A stretch of DNA of 5,069 nucleotides, taken from assembly GCA_016206945.1 (NCBI GenBank), contig JACQQP010000124.1, positions 1 through 5,069 of the forward strand. Direction: 5' to 3'. Position numbers and translations under genes: made by a program. Under the pieces are notes generated by a model, which saw nothing but the letters and a program-made list of their open reading frames with translations, was not told where the DNA came from and searched no databases. The DNA comes from Candidatus Omnitrophota bacterium. Lineage in GTDB: Bacteria > Omnitrophota > Omnitrophia > Omnitrophales > Danuiimicrobiaceae. Positions 1 through 5,069 of this stretch are shown piece after piece; positions within the stretch are counted from its first letter, which is position 1, and each line of letters starts with the position of its first letter.

Positions 1-77
1 CCCTCTGGGAGAGGGTAGGGTGAGGGAAAACATGCAGTATTCCCCTCACCTTAATCCTCTCCCCGAAGGGGAGAGGG
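1..77. repeat. paired-palindrome (BIME-like) repeat downstream of nuoI, possibly cut by the window edge
   Basis: The design is that of the F-G and G-H repeats but with different arm sequence: left hairpin CCCTCT (1-6) with AGAGGG (10-15); central stem GGTGAGGG (19-26) with CCCTCACC (43-50); right hairpin CCTCTCCCC (56-64), loop GAA, GGGGAGAGG (68-76). GGGAGAGG (7-14) can also pair with CCTCTCCC (56-63), giving one long stem. It presumably lies in the nuoI-nuoJ gap; the element may extend beyond the left edge. Confidence 0.75.
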
Positions 78-111
78 AATATGAAAATGTACAATTGCTA
101 GATCCTTAAGG

Positions 112-187
112 CTTCGACTGGCGCCTTGCCAATTTAGTCGAGGGGCCGGGGACACCTTATAAAAACTCCCCGATGCCTCATTTAGTC
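112..187. repeat. two weaker hairpins with an ATTTAGTC direct repeat
   Basis: The first hairpin runs 112-143: TCGACT (114-119) with AGTCGA (136-141), enclosing TGGC (119-122) and GCCA (128-131). The second runs 140-179: GAGG (140-143) with CCTC (176-179), and CGGGGA (147-152) with TCCCCG (167-172). They share bases 140-143, so they cannot both be complete. ATTTAGTC occurs at 132-139 and again at 180-187. Read from the minus strand, CGGGGA then GTTTTTATAAGG then TCCCCG is seen, with the T-run in the loop rather than after the stem, so I do not call it a terminator. Bases 79-110 hold nothing I recognise. Confidence 0.45.
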
Positions 188-203
188 ATTGTTCCGAATG
201 TCA

Positions 204-319
204 GTGGTGGGATTATCCCACCACCTCCATCACAAGAACGCGCTGATCTATTGCGCGCGTTCTTGAAACTCTACGATTTCCTCGACGCTTCGCGTCGAGG
301 AATGAAGGTGGTGGGATTA
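204..319. repeat. cloverleaf-like palindromic element overlapping the nuoI 3' end
   Basis: The outer arms 213-230 and 302-319 pair at 16 of 18 positions (CCCACCACCT against AGGTGGTGGG at the core). Inside are two perfect hairpins: 233-243 with 255-265 (CAAGAACGCGC, 11 bp, 11-nt loop) and 278-288 with 292-302 (TTCCTCGACGC, 11 bp, loop TTC). Together they make a three-way, T-shaped junction. On the left, GTGGTGGGAT (204-213) and ATCCCACCAC (215-224) form a further perfect 10-bp palindrome, so the arm motif occurs three times, twice direct and once inverted. The right third encodes the nuoI C-terminus. It may act as a transcript 3' structure; no T-run supports a terminator. Confidence 0.8.
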
Positions 320-822
320 AGGAGCTCATTCATATCGAGCATCATTCCTTGGCGCGAATACGCGGCGATATCCAGAATTTTTGTGTCCATCCGAATCGCA
401 TCTTCAGGACAGGCTTCCACGCAAAATCCGCAGTACACACACTTTCCAAGGTCAATATCGAAACTTTTAGGCCGTTTCTCAATATTGGGATCGGGGTGTT
501 CCTCGGCCACAATATAAATGCAGCGCGCGGGGCAAACGGTCTCACACATCATGCAAGCCACGCAACGGGGCGATCCGTCTTCGCGCTTCGTCAGCCGATG
601 CCGCGTCCGTAAGCGCGAGGGAAGTTTCCAAAATTCCTCTGGATATTGAATCGTCACTGCGGCAGCAATTCTTCTAAAAAGCCCGAAAGAATGAAAAAAA
701 TGCAAAATCAAATTCTTAAAGAAATGTCTCGAGGTAAGCAAGACACCGCGAAACACTTCAGGAAAATAAAGCTTCTGCCAAAAATTAAGCTTCGGTCTAT
801 GAACTATTTTGGTTTTGATCAT
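271..822 (-). CDS. nuoI: NADH-quinone oxidoreductase subunit I (NuoI)
   Basis: NuoI is the 8Fe ferredoxin-type subunit that carries clusters N6a and N6b and hands electrons to N2 in NuoB. Starting from ATG at 822 it has 183 residues. The two motifs are CVACMMCETVCPARC (Cys87, 90, 93, 97) and CVYCGFCVEACPEDA (Cys128, 131, 134, 138), so all eight ligands are present; the intervening EEHPDPNIEKRPKSFDIDLGKC is typical. The amphipathic N-terminal helix (FWQKLYFPEVFRG) is that of membrane-associated NuoI. An in-frame TTG at 853-855 would add MQPAACSLRHS, which is translated from a heptamer repeat, so I reject it. No good Shine-Dalgarno is seen before the ATG (the leader reads TTGAGACATAGC). Family-like sequence ends near GMMLDMNELLNP; the remaining 13 residues (TTFIPRREASRKS) are encoded within a palindromic element, which also brings the stop close. 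Confidence 0.96.
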   Translation of the reverse strand: MIKTKIVHRPKLNFWQKLYFPEVFRGVLLTSRHFFKNLILHFFHSFGLFRRIAAAVTIQYPEEFWKLPSRLRTRHRLTKREDGSPRCVACMMCETVCPARCIYIVAEEHPDPNIEKRPKSFDIDLGKCVYCGFCVEACPEDAIRMDTKILDIAAYSRQGMMLDMNELLNPTTFIPRREASRKS

Positions 823-832
823 GCTATGTCTC

Positions 833-901
833 AAGCTACAAGCTGCAGGTTGCAAGCTTTATACTTTTGAAGCTTGTAGCCTGTAGCATGCAGCATGTAG
901 C
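833..901. repeat. heptamer repeats arranged as an inverted repeat in the nuoH-nuoI junction
   Basis: On the left, four tandem heptamers of the form AAGCTRC start at 833 (AAGCTAC, AAGCTGC, AGGTTGC, AAGCTTT). On the right, five units of the inverse form GYAGCNT run from about 869 to 901 (GAAGCTT, GTAGCCT, GTAGCAT, GCAGCAT, GTAGC). The best stem is 842-859 with 870-887, 18 bp with three mismatches and a 10-nt loop. It is unrelated to the G/C-run repeats in the other junctions. It occupies nearly all of the 82-nt gap and ends 11 nt before the nuoI ATG, so it forms the nuoI leader. Confidence 0.8.
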
Positions 902-904
902 GAA

Positions 905-2035
905 TCACATTCCTTCGATTACCAATAAAATGATTGCGGTAACAAATACATTCGCAAGCGCAATTGGGAACATATAATGCCAACCCAATTTTAACAACTG
1001 ATCATACCGAAAACGCGGAAGCGTCCAGCGAATCGTCATAAAAAGCCAGCAGAAGAAAAGAACCTTCAAAACAAAAGATAAAATCTGAAGTAACGATACC
1101 AGAAGCGGCGAAAGTGATATCGCTTGCCCCCAAGGAAAATGAAATCCTGCATCCATTAGATAGGGGACTTGCCAGCCGCCGAAGAAAAGCGTTGTGGCAA
1201 GCGAGGCGATCATGATGGTCTCCAGATAATCCGTAAAGAAAAACATGCCAAATTTCATCCCGCTATATTCCACAAAATATCCGATAATTTCAGATTCCCC
1301 CTCAGGTGCGTCGTAGGGAATCCGCTTCGTCTCGGCAATTCCTGCGGCCAGAAAAAGTAGAAAACCAACGGGCTGCACCACCACACCCCAAAGCGGAAGC
1401 CACCCAAGAAGATAATTTCCCTGCGCCCGAACCAATTCCTGGAGATTCAAACTGCCGTAAATCATCACGACTCCCATGACGGTAAGGCCTATTGCAATTT
1501 CATAGGAAAGCATCTGGCTTGAAGCGCGAAGACCGCCGAGTACGGCGTAATTATTATTTGAAGAAAATCCAGCGAGCACGACACCATAAACTCCCATGGA
1601 AGCCATCGCAAATATGTAAAGGAGCGCTACATTGATGTTGGCCACCTGCAGACTAATGACTCGTCCGCCAATTTCGATCGTATTCCCAAATGGAATGGCT
1701 GCAAAGCCCACAAGGGCAAAGAAAAGCGAAAGGCAGGGCGCAAGCGTATGAAGAAATTTATTCCCCGAGGGCGGGATGTAATCTTCCTTTGTAAACATTT
1801 TGATGGCATCCGCGATCGGATGGAAAAGTCCCAATTTATTAAACGGCATCAAAATCCAATTAATCGGCAGAGCCCATTTCCAAGGAAGCGTAATCCAAGC
1901 GCGGTTCGCTCCAATCCGATCTTGCATCAGGGCGCTTTGTTTCCGCTCGATCCAAGCATGAAGCGCAGCTAAATTGAAAACAAAACCAAGAAAAATAAAA
2001 GCCAAAACCGTTTGGATGCCTAAAGCTGCTAGCAT
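905..2035 (-). CDS. nuoH: NADH-quinone oxidoreductase subunit H (NuoH)
   Basis: NuoH (ND1 homologue) is the membrane subunit that joins the peripheral arm to the membrane arm and forms much of the quinone-binding cavity. It has 376 residues and eight or so hydrophobic helices. Signatures: WIERKQSALMQDRIGANRA at 28-46 (family ERK...QxRxGPN, with Ala43 where many have Pro), GLFHPIADAIKMFTKED at 69-85, ASSQMLSYEIA at 171-181, the acidic quinone-site loop AETKRIPYDAPEGESEIIG at 234-252 followed by EYSGMKFGMFFFTDY, and TLPRFRYDQLLKLGW near the end. The protein is longer than the common length of about 325; part of the extra is some 20 residues (about 47-68) between RIGANRA and GLFHPIAD, which holds two Trp-rich turns. 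The ATG at 2035 begins the first transmembrane helix and has GGAG seven nt upstream. Neighbours on both sides are separated by repeat DNA. Confidence 0.97.
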   Translation of the reverse strand: MLAALGIQTVLAFIFLGFVFNLAALHAWIERKQSALMQDRIGANRAWITLPWKWALPINWILMPFNKLGLFHPIADAIKMFTKEDYIPPSGNKFLHTLAPCLSLFFALVGFAAIPFGNTIEIGGRVISLQVANINVALLYIFAMASMGVYGVVLAGFSSNNNYAVLGGLRASSQMLSYEIAIGLTVMGVVMIYGSLNLQELVRAQGNYLLGWLPLWGVVVQPVGFLLFLAAGIAETKRIPYDAPEGESEIIGYFVEYSGMKFGMFFFTDYLETIMIASLATTLFFGGWQVPYLMDAGFHFPWGQAISLSPLLVSLLQILSFVLKVLFFCWLFMTIRWTLPRFRYDQLLKLGWHYMFPIALANVFVTAIILLVIEGM

Positions 2036-2042
2036 TTCCCAT

Positions 2043-2046
2043 CTCC
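2043..2046 (-). promoter_or_regulatory. ribosome binding site of nuoH
   Basis: The minus strand reads GGAG seven nt before the nuoH ATG at 2035. It lies just outside the repeat hairpin at 2053-2075, which itself contains further GGGGAGGA. This supports the chosen start. Confidence 0.65.
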
Positions 2047-2052
2047 AAACTC

Positions 2053-2137
2053 TCCTCCCCCCTTGTGGGGGAGGATGAAGGTGGGGGGTTTATGCAATTC
2101 AACCCCCATCCCTACCTTCCCCCATAAAGGGGGAAGG
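2053..2137. repeat. paired-palindrome (BIME-like) repeat in the nuoG-nuoH junction
   Basis: The left hairpin is TCCTCCCCC (2053-2061), loop CTTGT, GGGGGAGGA (2067-2075). The central stem is GGGGGTT (2084-2090) with AACCCCC (2101-2107) around TATGCAATTC. The right hairpin is CCTTCCCCC (2115-2123), loop ATAAA, GGGGGAAGG (2129-2137). The element fills most of the 118-nt gap and is fully intergenic, between the nuoG stop and the nuoH ribosome binding site. The two halves are also roughly inverse copies of one another, so a single long stem is an alternative fold. It is not a typical intrinsic terminator: no T-run follows on the minus strand. Confidence 0.85.
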
Positions 2138-2153
2138 AGTTTCGCTTTTATGA

Positions 2154-3752
2154 TCATTCTGCCATCACTCCTTGTTTTCCGATTTTCGCATAACTCATCC
2201 CCTGAAATTGAGGCACGGAACGGCGAAGCCCATCAAAAACATCCTCCTGGCTTTCATAAGCCCAGTCAAACCCGAGTCTTCGCGCAAGAAGCATCAAAAT
2301 CTCTGATTCAGGTTTAGAGCGAGCCAAAGGAGTAAGCGCTTGGTGAATCCTTTGAACTCTTCCTAGGAAATTGGTAAATGTCCCTTCTTTTTCAGCATAA
2401 GCGGCGGCAGGTAAAACAAATTGAGCCTGCTCTGATGTAACATGATGATTGCTTCCAATGAAAACGCTCAGAGACAAACGGGTGAGCATTTCCGCAATAT
2501 TCCGATCTGGATAAAGTGAAATCAAATCCTGACCGAACATGACGAGGCCTTTGAGTGCACCACTCAATGCATCATCCATCACCTTTTTAATCGCGCGCTC
2601 ATCTTCTTTAAATCCAAGCCATTCGGCTCCCTTTCGGTTGGGATGCTTGTCTGCACGAATTAAAAAATCATCCTGATCGCCTTCAGGATTTGTGCTCACA
2701 AGAAAAACGCGTTCAAGACCAAGCTCTTTGATAAAAAGTTTCTTCGCCAGATAAAGCTCTTCGTTGGTCATTTGGGGAGAAACAAAAACGGCGATTTCAT
2801 CTTTCGATGCCTTAAGGATTCCCTTAAACAATTTGAGGAGGTTAGCGACAATCTCATTCCATTCCATCGTTCTCACCACGCCATCGAGGCGCTGAATAGG
2901 TTCTGTGATTCGGTCGTGATCAATAAACTTGTAACCATAACGGCCCGCATCGCACATCCACCAATCATTGACCTCGCTGTTGTAGCGCGGTTTAAGGCGC
3001 ATGACACGTTCGCCATGGGCGTGATGAGGCCGTTCTAAATTCGTCTCGATTGTCATGTTGCAACCGCGGGCGCAGCCAGGGCAGATGGATTCAGTTTTCT
3101 CAAGATACCAAACACGGCATTTAAATCGAAAATCACGGTCCGTCAGTGCGCCAACCGGACAAATATCAGCTACATTTCCAGAATATTTATTATTGAGTTC
3201 TCTGCCCGGATAAATTCCGATCTCCGAATGGTCTCCGCGGTTGAAAATTCCGAATTCACCCGTCCCTGTAATTTCATCGGTAAAGCGCACACAACGGGAA
3301 CACAAAATACAGCGTTCTGAATCGAGCATAATTGTGGGACCGATGGGCACCGCCTTGGCCGATTTTTTAACCTTCTTTTCATTCAAACGGGAATCATAAA
3401 GCCCGTGCTCCATGTAGTAATCCTGAAGCTTACATTCTCCCGCCTGATCACAAACGGGGCAGTCCAGCGGATGATTTACGAGCAGAAATTCAAGGATGTG
3501 CTCCCTTAATTTCTTCACTTTTTCCGTCTGTGTGTAAACTTCCATCCCGTCCTGACATTGAATATGGCAAGCAATTTGCGGCTTTGGCATTTTCTCGACT
3601 TCCACAAGGCACATCCTGCAATTTCCCGCAACGCTTAGGCCCGGATGGTAACAATAATAAGGAATGGCAATTCCGAGCGTCTCAGCCGCGCGAATAATCG
3701 TAGTACCTTTCTCTACTGTAATTTCTTTTCCGTCAACTCTAAGCGTGGGCAT
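2154..3752 (-). CDS. nuoG: NADH-quinone oxidoreductase subunit G (NuoG), compact form
   Basis: NuoG is the iron-sulfur scaffold of the peripheral arm, carrying electrons from NuoF towards NuoI. The ATG at 3752 gives 532 residues beginning MPTLRVDGKEITVEKGTT, as in the 2Fe-2S ferredoxin fold; a longer reading from TTG at 3779 adds nine unconserved residues and is unlikely. Visible ligands: N1b Cys34, 45, 48, 62; N5 His94, Cys98, 101, 107; N4 Cys148, 151, 154 and 198; N7 Cys224, 227, 231 and 267. The C-terminal part is a degenerate molybdopterin-oxidoreductase domain ending in the conserved VLPAAAYAEKEGTFTNFLGR block. At 532 residues it is much shorter than E. coli NuoG (about 900), so the molybdopterin-like domain is reduced, but the frame is intact and the end motif present, so this looks like a natural compact form rather than a broken gene. 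The stop is 14 nt or more from the next repeat. Confidence 0.97.
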   Translation of the reverse strand: MPTLRVDGKEITVEKGTTIIRAAETLGIAIPYYCYHPGLSVAGNCRMCLVEVEKMPKPQIACHIQCQDGMEVYTQTEKVKKLREHILEFLLVNHPLDCPVCDQAGECKLQDYYMEHGLYDSRLNEKKVKKSAKAVPIGPTIMLDSERCILCSRCVRFTDEITGTGEFGIFNRGDHSEIGIYPGRELNNKYSGNVADICPVGALTDRDFRFKCRVWYLEKTESICPGCARGCNMTIETNLERPHHAHGERVMRLKPRYNSEVNDWWMCDAGRYGYKFIDHDRITEPIQRLDGVVRTMEWNEIVANLLKLFKGILKASKDEIAVFVSPQMTNEELYLAKKLFIKELGLERVFLVSTNPEGDQDDFLIRADKHPNRKGAEWLGFKEDERAIKKVMDDALSGALKGLVMFGQDLISLYPDRNIAEMLTRLSLSVFIGSNHHVTSEQAQFVLPAAAYAEKEGTFTNFLGRVQRIHQALTPLARSKPESEILMLLARRLGFDWAYESQEDVFDGLRRSVPQFQGMSYAKIGKQGVMAE

Positions 3753-3756
3753 GAAA

Positions 3757-3764
3757 CTCTTTCC
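3757..3764 (-). promoter_or_regulatory. weak ribosome binding site of nuoG
   Basis: The minus strand reads GGAAAGAG, ending four nt before the ATG at 3752. It is a poor match to the anti-Shine-Dalgarno, but it is the only purine-rich stretch at a plausible distance and it favours this ATG over the TTG at 3779. Confidence 0.35.
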
Positions 3765-3788
3765 GCGCGAAGAAACCAACTCTCCATT

Positions 3789-3940
3789 TCCTCCCCCCTT
3801 GTCCGCCAGAAACCGGCGCGATTTGTCCGGACGGATTCCGCCGACTTTTGGCGAACGGGGGAGGACAAAGGTGGGGGGTTAAATTATGCCTCATTCACAT
3901 CTCCCCCCATCCCTTCCTTCCCCCACAAGGGGGGAAGGAA
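3789..3940. repeat. paired-palindrome (BIME-like) repeat in the nuoF-nuoG junction, overlapping the nuoF 3' end
   Basis: Two GC-rich hairpins in inverted orientation flank a central spacer. The left arms are TCCTCCCCC (3789-3797) and GGGGGAGGA (3857-3865); the right arms are TTCCTTCCCCC (3914-3924) and GGGGGAAGGAA (3930-3940), an 11-bp stem with a 5-nt loop. Between them, AAGGTGGGGGGTT (3868-3880) faces CCCCCCAT (3903-3910). The same layout and near-identical arms occur at 2053-2137. The left hairpin loop holds a 54-nt insertion, annotated separately. A further short inverted repeat, ATTCACA (3893-3899) and TGTGAAT (3944-3950), brackets the right hairpin. The right half is coding, giving the NuoF tail. 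In the mRNA the hairpins may act on stability or on the F to G expression ratio, as known for REP/BIME sequences in enterobacteria; that role is inferred. Confidence 0.85.
3803..3856. repeat. 54-nt palindrome inserted in the loop of the nuoF-nuoG repeat
   Basis: Compared with the sister copy, where the loop is only CTTGT (2062-2066), this copy reads the same CTTGT (3798-3802) and then 54 extra bases before GGGGGAGGA resumes. Bases 3804-3853 form an imperfect 50-bp palindrome centred on GTCC|GGAC (3825-3832). Its outer arms, 3804-3818 and 3839-3853, match at 12 of 15 positions (CGCCAGAAACCGGCG against CGCCAAAAGTCGGCG, the reverse complement of the right arm). TTGTCCG occurs twice, at 3799-3805 and 3823-3829. 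It looks like a second, unrelated palindromic element nested in the first. Confidence 0.8.
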
Positions 3941-5069
3941 CTGTGTGAATAAATTCCTTAAACTCTGATCGAAACTTCTTCAAGTAACTCAAAAACGCCA
4001 TTTGCGCGCCATCGGCAAGCGCACAAATGGTTGTGCCTCCTAAATAATTTCCGATGTCAAGGAGATTGTCGATATCTTTCGGGCGGCCTTTCCCTCGAAG
4101 GATCCGATCTAAAATGCGGTAAATCCATCCTGTGCCCTCTCGGCATGGCGTACACTGGCCGCATGATTCATGAGCGAAAAATTGCATTGTGACACGCAGG
4201 GCTTCCACCATCGAAGTAGTTTCATCCATCACAATCACGCCGCCAGAACCACCCATCGAACCAACGGCTTTAAGCGAATCAAAATCCATTTTCACGTCAA
4301 TCTCATCTCGGGTCAACACTGCCGCCGAAAGACCGCCCGGCACTACCGCCTTAAGCTTCCGATCTTCCCTGATCCCTCCCGCATAATCATAAATGATTTC
4401 ACGGAGCGTAATTCCCATCGGAAGTTCATAGATCCCTGGTTTTTCCGCATGACCGCTCACGCTGAAAAGCCGCATTCCGCCATTTCGTTCCGTTCCTAGG
4501 CGAGCGAACCATTCGCTTCCACGTTTCATAATGAAGGGAATGTAAGAAAGCGTCTCTACGTTGTTAATGACCGTTGGGCAACCAAAGAGACCTACCACCG
4601 CAGGAAAAGGCGGTTTCAAGCGCGGAAAACCTTTTTTTCCTTCAAGCGATTCCAAAAGACCCGTTTCTTCTCCACAAATATAAGCTCCCGCTCCCCGATG
4701 AATCACAACATCCAAATGAAAATCTGTCCCAAAAATCTTTTTTCCGAGATAACCCTTTTCATAAGCTTCCTCAACAGCTGCTTGAAGCCTTTCACATGGA
4801 AATTCGTATTCACCCCGAATGTAAATATAAGCCTTATGAATTCCCACCGCATAAGCGGCAAGGATCATTCCTTCGATCAATAAGTGAGGAACGTAAGTCA
4901 TAATATATTTATCTTTAAACGTTCCGGGTTCCCCTTCATCGGCATTGACTACAAGATAAATTGGCTTTCCAGTACCCCGTGGGACAAAACTCCATTTCAC
5001 GCCACAACTGAAACCCGCACCGCCAAGACCTCTTAAGTTTGATTTTTTTACTTCTGCTTCAATTTCTTC
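3891..5069 (-). CDS. nuoF: NADH-quinone oxidoreductase subunit F (NuoF), 5' end cut off by the window edge
   Basis: NuoF is the NADH-binding, FMN- and [4Fe-4S] N3-carrying subunit at the cytoplasmic tip of complex I; it oxidises NADH and feeds electrons to NuoG. The frame is open to the right edge, giving 392 residues here; the family has about 420-445, so a few dozen N-terminal residues are missing. The GTG at 4998-5000 is an internal Val, because the frame upstream still reads conserved family sequence (SNLRGLGGAGFSCGVKWSF, the glycine-rich FMN/NADH loop). Next comes NADEGEPGTFKDK, the NADH-site signature. Cluster N3 ligands are in ESCGQCTPCREGTGW (Cys codons 4161-4163, 4152-4154, 4143-4145) plus the Cys of TTICALAD (4023-4025). 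The family core ends near KKFRSEFKEFIH; the last 17 or so residues (TVPSPLVGEGRDGGRCE) are read from a palindromic repeat, and the TGA stop at 3891-3893 lies in that repeat's centre. nuoG follows after 138 nt. Confidence 0.97.
   Translation of the reverse strand, partial: EEIEAEVKKSNLRGLGGAGFSCGVKWSFVPRGTGKPIYLVVNADEGEPGTFKDKYIMTYVPHLLIEGMILAAYAVGIHKAYIYIRGEYEFPCERLQAAVEEAYEKGYLGKKIFGTDFHLDVVIHRGAGAYICGEETGLLESLEGKKGFPRLKPPFPAVVGLFGCPTVINNVETLSYIPFIMKRGSEWFARLGTERNGGMRLFSVSGHAEKPGIYELPMGITLREIIYDYAGGIREDRKLKAVVPGGLSAAVLTRDEIDVKMDFDSLKAVGSMGGSGGVIVMDETTSMVEALRVTMQFFAHESCGQCTPCREGTGWIYRILDRILRGKGRPKDIDNLLDIGNYLGGTTICALADGAQMAFLSYLKKFRSEFKEFIHTVPSPLVGEGRDGGRCE

Noticed and set aside
1..320. A CRISPR array, given the many short repeats.
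   Set aside because: Repeats are inverted and unequal, not direct units of constant length with unique spacers of constant length, and no cas gene is in view.
173..517. A plus-strand open frame of 114 codons running from the repeat region into nuoI.
   Set aside because: It begins in palindromic repeat DNA and is antisense to nuoI, whose eight Cys ligands are conserved; the translated product has no recognisable motif.
823..855. An 11-residue N-terminal extension of NuoI from a TTG codon (MQPAACSLRHS).
   Set aside because: The added residues are a translation of the heptamer repeat, and the ATG at 822 starts family-like sequence.
2053..2137. The G/C-rich hairpins as intrinsic terminators inside the operon.
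   Set aside because: No T-run follows the stems on the minus strand, and termination here would cut off nuoH, nuoI and the rest of complex I. The same holds for the F-G junction.
3753..3779. A nine-residue N-terminal extension of NuoG from a TTG codon.
   Set aside because: MPTLRVDGKEI is the normal start of the ferredoxin fold, and the ATG at 3752 has a plausible purine-rich site upstream.
3645..3968. Plus-strand open frames across the F-G junction (up to 107 codons).
   Set aside because: They lie over the nuoG 5' end and the repeat, and their low-complexity translation (SFPHKGGRN) is that of the palindrome read from the other strand.

Overview
The window is a stretch of bacterial chromosome carrying part of a respiratory complex I (NADH:quinone oxidoreductase, nuo) operon. 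All four genes are on the minus strand, so transcription runs from right to left: nuoF (its 5' end lies beyond the right edge), nuoG, nuoH and nuoI. The order F-G-H-I is the classical one, and nuoJ would be expected just beyond the left edge, though it is not in view. The host looks like a free-living, mid-GC bacterium with a full NADH-oxidising (NuoEFG-bearing) complex I. The style of NuoH (RIGANRA, a longer first loop) and of NuoI recalls deltaproteobacteria or Bdellovibrionota-like lineages, or uncultured relatives known from metagenomes. That placement is an impression from family resemblance and is weak.

Layout from right to left: 5069-3891 nuoF (partial); 3890-3753 a junction holding a paired-palindrome repeat; 3752-2154 nuoG; 2153-2036 a second copy of the same repeat family; 2035-905 nuoH; 904-823 a junction made of heptamer repeats folded as an inverted repeat; 822-271 nuoI; 270-1 a repeat-only region with a cloverleaf-like element, two weaker hairpins and a third paired-palindrome repeat. 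I see no gene, RNA gene or promoter in 1-270.

The gene products work together. NuoF takes the hydride from NADH through FMN and passes electrons to cluster N3. NuoG carries them through N1b, N4 and N5 (with the side cluster N7). NuoI relays them through N6a and N6b to quinone in the pocket bordered by the membrane subunit NuoH. All expected cluster ligands in F, G and I are visible, so the genes look functional.

The unusual part is the DNA between the genes. nuo genes are normally packed tightly, but here every visible junction is filled by a palindromic repeat, of at least three unrelated designs. Two of these repeats run into the neighbouring gene and supply the last codons of nuoF and nuoI. 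In one, a second 54-nt palindrome sits exactly in the hairpin loop of the first. I see no CRISPR, defence or mobile protein-coding gene; the novelty here is in the repeats.
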